A DNA stretch of 60,414 nucleotides, from positions 1 to 60,414 of the forward strand of contig CBDCWT010000055.1 in NCBI GenBank assembly GCA_965223305.1. The letters are read 5' to 3'. This stretch comes from CBDCWT01 sp965223305 (GTDB lineage Bacteria; Planctomycetota; Planctomycetia; Pirellulales; Pirellulaceae). The notes under the pieces are model-generated. The model was not told the origin of the DNA and searched no databases. It saw nothing but the letters and a program-made list of their open reading frames with translations. Positions 26,022-34,808 of this stretch are shown one piece after another (position 1 is the first letter of the stretch; every line of letters begins with the position of its first letter). The translations under genes and the position numbers were made by a program.

Positions 26022-27863
26022 CTAAGGAGTCGCAGCCGATAGCCGCGACTGAAGACAACTGTCTGAAGTTGGTGTTAAGCGATAGACGCGCACGACCGGT
26101 CCTTTGCAGTCACAAGTGGCTGGCGAGAATTCCTTGACCAGCGTCCCGTGCGAAAACAGGTCGGAATAGAACCGGTGGAAAGCTGGGAAGTTGCTCGCGG
26201 CCTTGGCGTCGCGTCCGACAAAGTCCTCATACTGGTTGCTGTGCACGATTGCGAATTGATAGTTTTGATCGACATAGTGGTGGTAGCCGAAAACGCCGAC
26301 AGGTTTGAGCGGATTGCCCATATCCTTGTCGTACTCGGAGTCCAGAGTTTCGACTTCGCCGGTGAAACTGTCCCGCCACCAAGGAACGCGAATCACATCA
26401 CAGTCGTAGCTCACACCCCGCTCGGCGGCCACAGACTGTAGCCTCAAATAGTCCGCGTAGTGAGCCGTGAACTGGCCATCGGCATCCGCTTGTAGACTAC
26501 GCTCCAACATTTGGTCGATCCGCTTCTTGCAGACTCGCAACTCGGGACCGTGTTCACTTACAAGGAGTCTCGTACCGTCGGGGATCTCGGCTTCGATCCA
26601 CCGCTTGGCAACCGTTCTGGCATCGGTCTTCAGAATACTGGCCGATAGTTTCAGATTGCTGGCCAGTGGAACGCATAGCGCGACGCCTAGTGTGGCATAA
26701 ACCAGGCGGTTGAATCGCGGCTGTAAATCTGCGCACCAGACAAGGGCAGCGCCACCGATCACTGCCAAGAAGGGGTAGATCGTGCATTGGTGGCGAGGGC
26801 CCGCGTAACCGGGGTATACGACAATAGAGACGAATGCAAAGACGACAGGATAAATGGCAAAGACACACATGTCCCTATCGCGTCGCGCCAGCATGATGCA
26901 GAAGCCGGTCATGCAAATCACCGCAATCACGCCACCCATGCCTCGTTCGGAAACCAGCACACCGACGTAGTCGGACGCACCTTCAAGTAGGCTCATCCGC
27001 TCATTAATGTGGGCGTCCGGGCCCGTAGTAGGTTGATTCGAAACCAGCCGCTCGAGCCTAGCACCCACGCCGAAACTGCCCAACGTCTGCTGCCGACCAC
27101 GAGCATCAAGAAGATTGAATGGAGAACACACCAGAAAAACCGCGCAGTAGACGACGCCAGCGCACAGCAACTGAGCGCCGCGGTGGGGCCACCTGCCCTG
27201 CCCTGCGCCGCGGCCACAAACAGCAGCGACGGAGATGGGCAGCAACATCACCACCGGGTAGTACTTGGTTGCCGAACCCATCGCCGCCAGCGCGGCGGCC
27301 AGATTGATTGCCTTCCAGCGGCCATCCCGCAGATAGTTCAGCAGAAAATAGGCCGAGGCGATGGCAAAGAAAGCAGCGGGCACGTCTGCCTTCACCCAAC
27401 GACTTGGTTCGACATGGCCGACTACGAGAGACAACAGCAGTGCCGCCACAAGCCCCACGTGCCTTCCGAAGTGCTTTTCGCCAATCCGATATACCGCGAC
27501 CAGGCTGGCCAGGCTGAAGAGGACTGTCGTGAGCCTGCCGATCAAAATGAACGCGCCAGCGCTCTCAACAAACGAGACTGCAAATTCCGAAACCGACTGC
27601 CAAGAACCGATAAGAAAGCCAGCACAATAGTACAAACCGTACTCGACGAAGAGCAGGTACATATACAACGCAGGTTTGTGGAACCAATGGGGGTTCAGGT
27701 CACCGCTGCCGAAGGAGACGGCCCTTTGTACGAAGTGCAGCTCGTCGGGATAGTAGCTATGGGGCAGGTCGTGCTGGACTCCCCATAGGCGCAGACCAGC
27801 TCCGAATGCCAGCACGGCCCACATCATCAGCCTTCCCTGTCGGCTAGTTACGTTTCGATTCAT
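26022..27863 (-). CDS. GT39/PMT-type membrane glycosyltransferase
   Basis: The 613-residue protein has about ten to eleven membrane helices in its first 400 residues and a soluble C-terminal part. The first extracytoplasmic loop carries HSYYPDELHFVQRAVSF and LNPHWFHKPALYMYLLF, the acidic catalytic-site pattern of GT-C enzymes of the GT39 family. Such enzymes use a polyprenyl-phosphate sugar on the outer face of the membrane. The frame overlaps the preceding GT2 gene by 20 bases. A start 13 codons later (27824) has AGGGAAGG just upstream and may be the true one. The two neighbouring GT2 genes would be natural makers of its polyprenyl-phosphate donor. Confidence 0.8.
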   Translation of the reverse strand: MNRNVTSRQGRLMMWAVLAFGAGLRLWGVQHDLPHSYYPDELHFVQRAVSFGSGDLNPHWFHKPALYMYLLFVEYGLYYCAGFLIGSWQSVSEFAVSFVESAGAFILIGRLTTVLFSLASLVAVYRIGEKHFGRHVGLVAALLLSLVVGHVEPSRWVKADVPAAFFAIASAYFLLNYLRDGRWKAINLAAALAAMGSATKYYPVVMLLPISVAAVCGRGAGQGRWPHRGAQLLCAGVVYCAVFLVCSPFNLLDARGRQQTLGSFGVGARLERLVSNQPTTGPDAHINERMSLLEGASDYVGVLVSERGMGGVIAVICMTGFCIMLARRDRDMCVFAIYPVVFAFVSIVVYPGYAGPRHQCTIYPFLAVIGGAALVWCADLQPRFNRLVYATLGVALCVPLASNLKLSASILKTDARTVAKRWIEAEIPDGTRLLVSEHGPELRVCKKRIDQMLERSLQADADGQFTAHYADYLRLQSVAAERGVSYDCDVIRVPWWRDSFTGEVETLDSEYDKDMGNPLKPVGVFGYHHYVDQNYQFAIVHSNQYEDFVGRDAKAASNFPAFHRFYSDLFSHGTLVKEFSPATCDCKGPVVRVYRLTPTSDSCLQSRLSAATP

Positions 27864-28854
27864 GAATACGGGCCACGTGGTAGTTACGGAGCTTCCGACC
27901 GTGAGTAAAAATGATCAGCTCTCCGAGCAAACCAAGTGAGAACAGTTGAACCCCAAGTACAACCATCAAGATACCCAGCAGAAACACGGGGCGATCCGAC
28001 AACGCCGTGCCGAATATCCGCTGGACGCCGACGGCACCGGTCATCGCAGCACCTCCGATCAGCGTCATGGTGCCAATCAACCCGAAGAAACGGAGTGGTT
28101 TCCTGCTGAACTTCAACAGGAAAAATAGCGTCAGCAAATCTAGTACTCGGCGGACGTACACTCCAGATCCTTCGTTGATCCGCTGGTTCAGGTGCCGGGT
28201 CTTCACTTCGGTAACGCGATATCCTTGCATCCAGGCCAATACTGGTAGGAATCGATGCAAGTCACCGTAGATCGGCACCGACTCGGCCAATTCGCGTTTC
28301 ATGAGACGCAAGCCGGAGTTGATATCGTGCAACGGGACACCCGTTAGATAACGCGTTAACGTATTGAAGAAGCTCGAATTGAAGGCGTCGCGCCGTGTAT
28401 CGATGCGAGGGCTTCTCCAGGAGGCCACGTAGTCCGCACCTTTGTCGATCTCGGTGACCATCTTGACGAAGTCGGCGGGGTCGGACTGCAAGTAGGAAGG
28501 CAGCAGCGCGACCAACTCACCTTGGCATGAAGACAGGCCAACCTGAATCGCGGTCGACTCATCGCAGTCGCCGTGCAGTATCAGAACACGGCCGGAGATG
28601 CCCTGTTCGCGAAGTACTTCCTCGAGGTCGATCGCTTTGTCATTTGTGATGTCGCTGGCCACGACGGTCATTTCCGAGCGGAACGGCAGATCCAATAGCA
28701 TCTGCACGTAGTCGGCCAGCGTCTCCAGCGCCTTTGGATCGTCTGGCAGGTAGAACCAGACGGCTGACAAGTAGCACGCTGCTAGGCGGCTTGATGCCAG
28801 CTGTTCGGCGGGCGCGATCGATTGCGACGGGGCTTGTTGTTCTCTAACAACCAT
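27844..28854 (-). CDS. GT2 glycosyltransferase with C-terminal membrane helices (DPM1/GtrB-like)
   Basis: The product is 336 residues from ATG 28854, chosen because GGAGG lies 11 bases upstream and this start clears the end of the preceding gene. The GT-A core is recognisable but weak in its first motifs (YLSAVWFYLPDDPKALETL). QVGLSSCQGELVALLPSYLQSDP stands where DLQDPP normally does, so the DxD-like motif is degenerate. DINSGLRLMKRELAESVPIYGDLHRFLPVLAWMQGY is typical of DPM1/GtrB. Two helices follow (FFGLIGTMTLIGGAAM; VFLLGILMVVLGVQLFSLGLLGELI). It probably partners the adjacent intact GT2, perhaps with altered or no activity. Confidence 0.78.
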   Translation of the reverse strand: MVVREQQAPSQSIAPAEQLASSRLAACYLSAVWFYLPDDPKALETLADYVQMLLDLPFRSEMTVVASDITNDKAIDLEEVLREQGISGRVLILHGDCDESTAIQVGLSSCQGELVALLPSYLQSDPADFVKMVTEIDKGADYVASWRSPRIDTRRDAFNSSFFNTLTRYLTGVPLHDINSGLRLMKRELAESVPIYGDLHRFLPVLAWMQGYRVTEVKTRHLNQRINEGSGVYVRRVLDLLTLFFLLKFSRKPLRFFGLIGTMTLIGGAAMTGAVGVQRIFGTALSDRPVFLLGILMVVLGVQLFSLGLLGELIIFTHGRKLRNYHVARIHESKRN

Positions 28855-28889
28855 TTTCGGGCTGCCTCCGAAATGAAATGCGGCTCCTC

Positions 28890-29867
28890 CTAAACTCTCA
28901 CTTCCATACAATCAGCGAGCGGTTCCACTCGCGGAGTTGGATCCGCGCAAACCACTAAGTCTCCAAACGTGCCGGCAAGCAGTAAGTGCACGCCGAGGTA
29001 AGCGAGCAGCAGTGACACGGCGGGCAGCATGAACGACACGGGGACGTCTGTAGAGAAGACGAATGTCAGCCATCCAATGCCCGCGGCTGCCGCGGCTAGA
29101 AAAAACGGAATCGACCAACAACCAAACCAATGCAATGGACGACGCGAACAAGAAAGCAACATCTTGATGGCGGTGACGTCGAGCACCACTCGACCCACTC
29201 TTGACAATCCATACTTCGACTTTCCCAGTGTCCTTGGATGGTGCGTCACCTCGACCTCCGCCAGCCGACTGCTCGCCAGCGTCGAGAGCGCGGGCAAGAA
29301 ACGGTGGAAGTCCGAGTAAAGTGGAAGTCGCTGGATTAACTCCCTGCGGAACGCCTTGAGCGAGCATCCTGTATCGTGAATCGGCACACCCAAAGACTTG
29401 GCGATGATCCAGTTCGCCACCTTCGAGGGCAGTTTTCGAGACAGAAACGGATCACGGCGGTGGCGACGCCACCCGATCACCACGTCATGGCCGGCATATA
29501 GTTTCTCGACGAGCGCCGGGATATCGTGAGGGTCGTTCTGTAGGTCTCCGTCCAGCGTCACGATCACCCGCCCCCGCGCGAAGTCAATTCCTGCCTGCAT
29601 CGCCGCAGTCTGGCCGAAGTTCTTGGAAAGTTGCACGACGCGAACTCGCTCGTCGACTTCCACGATCGATAGCAAGCGAGTTAGTGTTTCATCAGTGCTG
29701 CCGTCGTCGACAAACACCACCTCATAACACTCGAACTCCTGTTCCAAGGCGTCACAAATCCGGCGGTACAGCGGCTGTACGCTGTCGACTTCGTTGTACA
29801 GCGGGATGACCAACGAAAGTTCGATTTGATCGTCTCGTTGTTGGGTCTGGTCTTCGGTCAACGTCAT
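28890..29867 (-). CDS. Polyprenyl-phosphate glycosyltransferase, GT2 (DPM1/GtrB-like)
   Basis: The 325-residue protein has all core motifs. SLVIPLYNEVDSVQPLY opens it, VVFVDDGSTDETL gives the first acidic pair, VTLDGDLQNDPHDIP the DxD and DTGCSLKAFRRELIQRLP the acceptor loop. Two C-terminal helices (FFLAAAAAGIGWLTFVF and PAVSLLLAYLGVHLLLAGTFGDL) anchor it. Such enzymes transfer a sugar from a nucleotide donor to polyprenyl phosphate on the cytoplasmic face. The product could feed the nearby GT39 enzymes. The gene is followed by a second GT2 with weaker motifs. Confidence 0.87.
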   Translation of the reverse strand: MTLTEDQTQQRDDQIELSLVIPLYNEVDSVQPLYRRICDALEQEFECYEVVFVDDGSTDETLTRLLSIVEVDERVRVVQLSKNFGQTAAMQAGIDFARGRVIVTLDGDLQNDPHDIPALVEKLYAGHDVVIGWRRHRRDPFLSRKLPSKVANWIIAKSLGVPIHDTGCSLKAFRRELIQRLPLYSDFHRFLPALSTLASSRLAEVEVTHHPRTLGKSKYGLSRVGRVVLDVTAIKMLLSCSRRPLHWFGCWSIPFFLAAAAAGIGWLTFVFSTDVPVSFMLPAVSLLLAYLGVHLLLAGTFGDLVVCADPTPRVEPLADCMEVRV

Positions 29868-29932
29868 TGGTGGGTCAACAATCTACGGCTCGTGGCACTG
29901 GGGCTTTCCGCCGCTACCTCTCTTCGTCAGCT

Positions 29933-31446
29933 TTAGTAGGCGCCATCGCGCCGCACAACCACCACAATCGTCTTCGCCAGGATGCACAGGTCGAGCCAGA
30001 GCGACCAGTTGCTGACATAGGTCGTGTCGAGCATGACACGATCCCAGTACGAGGTATTGTTCCGTCCTGACACCTGCCACAATCCAGTTATGCCCGGACG
30101 CACTTTCTGATAGATACGGTAGCGGTCCGCATACTTGGCCACTTCGTCGTCTACGATGGGGCGAGGCCCGACGAGGCTCATATCGCCCCGCAGGACGTTC
30201 CACAACTGCGGTAGTTCGTCCAAGCTGGTCCGCCTCAGAAACCGGCCGATCGATGTGACGCGCGGATCGTGCCTGAGCTTCTGGTCCCGCTCCCACTCTT
30301 CCTGCAGTTCGGGGTGCTTTTGCAAATACTCTGACAGCTTCTTATCGGCCTCGGGAACCATCGTACGGAACTTCCAGGCCTGAAAACGTCTACCGCCCTT
30401 GCCGATCCTCCGATGTTTGAACAACACCGGTCCGGGAGAGCTGAGCTTGATCAGTAGCGAAACCAAGAGCAGAAACGGCATCAATATCGTGCCGCCGATG
30501 ATGACAACAACCAGATCGGCCACTCGTTTCAACCAGCGGTTCGGCGGCAGCACCAAACGCTGCTTGGCGACTAGGCCAAGGCGTTGTCCGCCCACGTCGA
30601 TCGTATGCAGCGCCAGATCGAAAGGCTCGGTCGTGCTTGGTATCACCGTCACTTGCAGGAAACCATAGTCGCCGTCCGGTCAGGAATCTCAGTACTTCCC
30701 GGACTGGCTCGTTCGACACCGGCACAATGGCGTGATGAACGCGCTCTTCGCGGGCAATTTCACTGATGGCGTCCAGCGAGTGTAAATTGTCGATGCAGCC
30801 GGTGGGGCGCAGGCCGAGCGACGGCGATTTCTTCAACAGTTGGTAAACCGCATGGGCATCCGAATTGCCTCCCAACACAATTGTCCGGAGTCCCCACCAC
30901 GGCTGTCTGGCCAAGCAACAGCGCGTCATCCACCGTGCCAGAGGGAGACATACCAACCAGCAGGGCCAGGCGAGCCCCACAATCAGTGTGTTCGTGCCGG
31001 GGGCGAAGTCCTGCGCTGTCGTGGCGATGACGTAGACCAGCGCTAACGTCGTGCTTGCGTTGCTGAGCCAACGCAGTTCGTTGGCCGAGTTCAAACCTAC
31101 GCCGGGATAGAGACCGTATAGATAGCACACCACTGGTGTGGTCACGAGCAAACCACCGAACAACATCATCAGCGTCGGGCTCGACACGCCCCAGAGTGGT
31201 GAGACAATGCCGTAGGCAATGATCGCGGGCGATTACCAGGACGACCGACATATCACAGATACAAAGTGGCATCCCTGTTCGAACGAGCGACCAAAAGAAG
31301 CGCGACGAATCCTGTTTTTGTGGGAGTTCGGCAGGGGCTGCCGGCAGCGGAGGGGGGGACTGAACACTGGTGAGCGACATCGTTGTCTCCTGCATGGGAT
31401 TCCGTTTGAAGCGTATCCAAAGTGGGGCAGGTGGTTTTAGATTCAT
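29933..31446 (-). pseudogene. WbaP-type polyprenyl-phosphate hexose-1-phosphate transferase, split by two frameshifts
   Basis: Three frames form one protein of about 503 residues. The N-terminal frame begins at ATG 31446, two bases after the deacetylase stop. The middle frame has the membrane helices and the IVLGGNSDAHAVYQLLKKSP nucleotide-binding-like region. The C-terminal frame (29933-30652) is the complete catalytic domain, with RVADLVVVIIGG, KHRRIGKGGRRFQAWKFRTM, RRTSLDELPQLWNVLRGDMSLVGPRP and RPGITGLWQVSGR. One extra G/C at plus-strand 31227-31229 and one at 30676-30679 account for both breaks. This enzyme should start the lipid-linked repeat unit by moving a hexose-1-phosphate onto undecaprenyl phosphate. 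A frame error in the sequence is more likely than loss of this essential step. Confidence 0.85.
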
Positions 31447-31448
31447 AC

Positions 31449-32240
31449 CTAGCGAAGAATCGAGTGCGCGATGCGGCGCATTTGGGTGTAGCGATCGAGC
31501 CCACAGGCACGTCGCAAGCAGCTTTTGCCCGCCTCGAGCAAGCGAAGCTTGGCGAGCGTACTGGGACGAAAGCGGGCTTGGAAATCATCGATTGACATGT
31601 TCCGACGAACCTCGATGCGATTGAAACCCATCACGCTATCACCGGTTGAATGGGTTCCCGCCTTCGAAGTCGCCACGCTGCGGTAGCCAGAGTCGTGTAC
31701 TTCGTTCAGTACGACGTCGTTGAAGTGGCCGCCGGGTAGGGCAAAATCCAGCACGGGTTGCTGCAGAATCTCCTCCAGCCGTGCCTTCGACTCCCGCAGC
31801 TCCCGGCGGATCTCAGCGCGACCCAACAACGGCAGCCAACGATGTGTCATCGTGTGCGAACCGATCGACATGCCGGCGGCAGCCATCTCACGCAGTTGGG
31901 CCGATGTAACGTAGTCGGCATCGCGGTCGACAAATCCAGCCACAACATAGAAGGTCGCTACCAGACCGGCCTCGCGAAGAATCGGAAACGCCAACCGATA
32001 GTTGCTCTCGTGCCCATCGTCAAACGTCAAAACAACGCCGTCACTTCGGGACGGTCGAGCTGATTGAGGAAATAAGGCATCTTCCAACGAGATGACTTGT
32101 CTGCCGCTGGCCTGTAGGCTGTCCAAATGCGCCCGAAAATCATCGACTCCAACGACGACGCTCATGTCACATGCCTCCTTGAAGGGAGGCGGATGATCTG
32201 TGGAATCCAAAGCGTGGTAAATCAAGATGTGCGTTGACAC
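31449..32240 (-). CDS. NodB-type polysaccharide deacetylase
   Basis: The product is 263 residues from the GTG at 32240 (STHILIYHALDS), which lies clear of the upstream stop at 32260; a longer frame overlaps that gene. Motif 1 is VVLTFDDGHESNY and motif 2 is SIGSHTMTHRWLPLL with the two metal-binding histidines. LDFALPGGHFNDVV follows, a motif-3 equivalent that reads PGGHF rather than R-P-P-Y. The family removes N-acetyl groups from polymeric or lipid-linked amino sugars. This agrees with the amino-sugar genes further upstream. No signal peptide was seen, so action in the cytoplasm or by a non-classical route is possible. Confidence 0.83.
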   Translation of the reverse strand: MSTHILIYHALDSTDHPPPFKEACDMSVVVGVDDFRAHLDSLQASGRQVISLEDALFPQSARPSRSDGVVLTFDDGHESNYRLAFPILREAGLVATFYVVAGFVDRDADYVTSAQLREMAAAGMSIGSHTMTHRWLPLLGRAEIRRELRESKARLEEILQQPVLDFALPGGHFNDVVLNEVHDSGYRSVATSKAGTHSTGDSVMGFNRIEVRRNMSIDDFQARFRPSTLAKLRLLEAGKSCLRRACGLDRYTQMRRIAHSILR

Positions 32241-32259
32241 GTGGCTCAACTGCGTCCGG

Positions 32260-33432
32260 TCAGGCAGACTTTCTCCAAGTTGTCCGCTGCGTTCCTGAGA
32301 CGAACGCAAAGAAACCTAGCATCGAGCCGACGTTGGCCGTCACGAAGTAGAACGGGATCGCGATCGGCGGTGTGTGAAGTCCGCAGCACTCGGCCACGTA
32401 TCCAAACGTCGCTGCTAGATAGAATCCAGCCTGCAAGAGCAGCAGCACCTGATAGTGAGCCGTTCCAGTAAACCACAAGACACCGTTGGCGAGCAGAGCA
32501 CAGAGCATGAACCAAGGCACAAACGTGGGAACAACAATGTGTGACAAATAGACCCACAGCCGCCTCAGATACCACGGCTTGTAAACACCGGGAAACTGGA
32601 ACAGGTTCTGATACCTGCCTGCGTAGCAACGTACTTTTTGTCTGAAGAACACCTTCGTGTCGTTCTGGACGTCACCCCGCACAACGGCTTGTGGTTCAAA
32701 AATGACACGTTTGCCCTTGCTCAAGACGCCCAGCGGAACGGCCACGTCGTCGTTGATCGTCGCGTCAGGTGGAAACGGATACACCTCACGACGACAGGCA
32801 TAGATGCAGCCGTCGCAGCGGCAAGTCGAATAGACTCGGCTCTCGATCCCCCACAGCAGCCGTTTGAACTGCCGGTAGACACGCGTTCCGATACCGATGC
32901 CAGATTGTGTGTCGTTGAAAATGTGATTCCCGGCCACGATGCCCACAGTCGGATCACGAAAGTGCCGCACGAGCATCTGTACCGCATCTCGGTCGAACAT
33001 CTCGGAGATATCGGAAAACACACAGATTTCGCCGGTGGCCTGCCTCACGATGCGGTTGATCACCGACATCTTGCCGCGATTAGGACTAAACGCCAGTAGT
33101 TTCACGCCGCGGTCGGCGAACTCAGCAACAATGGCGTTCGTGCCGTCCGTGGAGCCATCGGAGCCTACGAGGATTTCGAGCTTGTCGGCGGGATAGTCCA
33201 ACGACAAGCAGTTCTCCAGCTTCTTGCGCATCCACGCCTCTTCGTTGTAGGCGGACATCACCAGTGAAACCGTGGGAGCGTAGCCAGAGTCTTCTTTGGT
33301 CGAAGCACGTCGCAGCACTGGGCGCAATCCCAACAACGCCAGTGGATAGCCGGCGTACGCATACACCACGAGCGCCAGCGACAACCAAAATACGATCTCA
33401 ACAATCAGCATGTAAGATTTCTTGTCGCACAA
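32260..33432 (-). CDS. Processive-type GT2 glycosyltransferase, membrane-anchored
   Basis: The 390-residue protein starts with a membrane helix (IVEIVFWLSLALVVYAYAGYPLAL). The GT2 core follows, with VSLVMSAYNEEAWMRKKL, ILVGSDGSTDGTNAIV, ICVFSDISEMFDRDAV as the DxD-like site, and a ED/Q-R-RW-type region near RQKVRCYAGRYQNLF. Three C-terminal helices end the protein. This is the layout of IcaA/BcsA-like and exosortase-locus GT2 enzymes. The start could also be the internal ATG at MLIVEIVF. It ends 20 bases before the deacetylase start, a pairing known from poly-N-acetylglucosamine systems. Confidence 0.82.
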   Translation of the reverse strand: MCDKKSYMLIVEIVFWLSLALVVYAYAGYPLALLGLRPVLRRASTKEDSGYAPTVSLVMSAYNEEAWMRKKLENCLSLDYPADKLEILVGSDGSTDGTNAIVAEFADRGVKLLAFSPNRGKMSVINRIVRQATGEICVFSDISEMFDRDAVQMLVRHFRDPTVGIVAGNHIFNDTQSGIGIGTRVYRQFKRLLWGIESRVYSTCRCDGCIYACRREVYPFPPDATINDDVAVPLGVLSKGKRVIFEPQAVVRGDVQNDTKVFFRQKVRCYAGRYQNLFQFPGVYKPWYLRRLWVYLSHIVVPTFVPWFMLCALLANGVLWFTGTAHYQVLLLLQAGFYLAATFGYVAECCGLHTPPIAIPFYFVTANVGSMLGFFAFVSGTQRTTWRKSA

Positions 33433-33512
33433 CCGGACGACCGGCTGAGGCAGTCTGCTACCTCCACGTTCCGAGTGTGCTGAGTAAGTGTCATGTGGCC
33501 AGGCCGGCCTGC

Positions 33513-34808
33513 TTACAGTTTGTTCGCCGCGCCTGCCTCGACTGGATCGGCATGCTGGGCGTGTTCAAATGGCGCCAGTCCAGTCACCGGAGTGCGGCCC
33601 AGCGCATTGGCATAGACATCGAGATAGCGTGCCACCAACGTTTTCCAGCCACGCGTCTCGGTGACATGTGCTCGCGCAGCTCGACCAAAACGAATCCGTT
33701 GGTCCTGATCGGAAATCAGTTTGAGACATTGCCGGGCTAGTGCACTGGGATCACCAGCCCGATACAGAAGTCCTGTCCCACCCACAACGAGCTCGCGGAT
33801 GCCGCCCACGTCGCTGCCCAAAATGGCCTTCTCCATCGCCATCGCTTCGAGGGGCTTCAGTGGAGTGCAGAGCTCTGTATTGCGAGTCGACTTGCGTGGA
33901 TAGACCAGCACGTCCAAGATCGAGTAGTACCGTGTGACCTCGTGGTGTGGGATGCGGCCAATCAGCTTGACGAATTCCGCCACGTCAAGTTCCTCGATCA
34001 GTCGTTCAGTCCTGCTTGCCAACTCACCACCACCAACAATCAGTATCCGAGCGTGAGGTGCGCGACGTACAATACTTGGTACGGCGCGAACCAGATCGTC
34101 GATGCCTTCCCAGGCAAACAGCGAGCCGATGTAGCCGACAACCGTTTTGCCGGCTAGACCCAACTCCGAGATCAGCTCTTGATCACTGTGCAGGCGGCTA
34201 AATCGGTCCACCTCCACACCGTTAGGCACTAGAAAGATCTTCCCGGCGTCGATCCCGCGCGCTACCAGGTCTTCTTTCAACCCATGCGCAATCGTGGTGA
34301 CGACGGCAGCGGACTGGCAAACGCGGGCCTCTAACGACTGGATGAGCCGGTAACGAACCGAGTTCGGACTTGTCTTGCCCGAGTCTACAAGCGCATCCTC
34401 CCAGAAGCCGCGCACTTCGTAGACCAGCGGGATCTTCTGCCGCCTGGCGACGCGCGCGGCGGCCAGTCCCCACAAGCAGGGAGAATGAGCGTGCAGAATA
34501 TCAGGCCGCTCGCATGATACGACCGCTTCGACGCGGCGTGTCATTCTGCGAAGTCGTTGCAGCTCGGGGACTAGTGGCAACCGCGACTCGCCGGCTGAGG
34601 CGGTACGGTGATAGCGGATTCCGTCAATCGTCTCCACCTCTGCCGTTACGGCGGCGCGGTATCTATCGACGTGTCGCGCCGATGTGACCGCGACCGGCTC
34701 GAGGCCGAGCTCCCTCTGAAAACGAAGGATGTTCTGGCTGCGGATGGAATACCCGTCGGCCACAGGAATAGAATGGTCCAGAATATGAAGTACTTTAGTC
34801 ATGTTCAC
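33513..34808 (-). CDS. GT4 glycosyltransferase resembling the exosortase-associated Daro_2409 family
   Basis: The 431-residue protein begins KVLHILDHSIPVADGYSIRS and has IDGIRYHRTA, HAHSPCLWGLAA and PLVYEVRGFWEDA. From memory these match the GT4 family found beside exosortase genes (TIGR04063 type); I could not search. The donor half has VGYIGSLFAWEGIDDLV and PLKPLEAMAMEKAILGSDVGGIRELV. The start used is the GTG at 34808, which overlaps the preceding stop (GTGA); an ATG two codons later is also possible. It would add a sugar to the lipid-linked unit. Confidence 0.85.
   Translation of the reverse strand: MNMTKVLHILDHSIPVADGYSIRSQNILRFQRELGLEPVAVTSARHVDRYRAAVTAEVETIDGIRYHRTASAGESRLPLVPELQRLRRMTRRVEAVVSCERPDILHAHSPCLWGLAAARVARRQKIPLVYEVRGFWEDALVDSGKTSPNSVRYRLIQSLEARVCQSAAVVTTIAHGLKEDLVARGIDAGKIFLVPNGVEVDRFSRLHSDQELISELGLAGKTVVGYIGSLFAWEGIDDLVRAVPSIVRRAPHARILIVGGGELASRTERLIEELDVAEFVKLIGRIPHHEVTRYYSILDVLVYPRKSTRNTELCTPLKPLEAMAMEKAILGSDVGGIRELVVGGTGLLYRAGDPSALARQCLKLISDQDQRIRFGRAARAHVTETRGWKTLVARYLDVYANALGRTPVTGLAPFEHAQHADPVEAGAANKL

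Noticed and set aside
27009..27788. 259-codon plus-strand frame
   Set aside because: Antisense to the GT39 membrane protein gene, whose helices and PDE motif are convincing.
20454..31446. Programmed ribosomal frameshifting as the explanation of the split genes
   Set aside because: No slippery heptamer or downstream structure common to the sites. All are simple extra G/C bases in different gene types.
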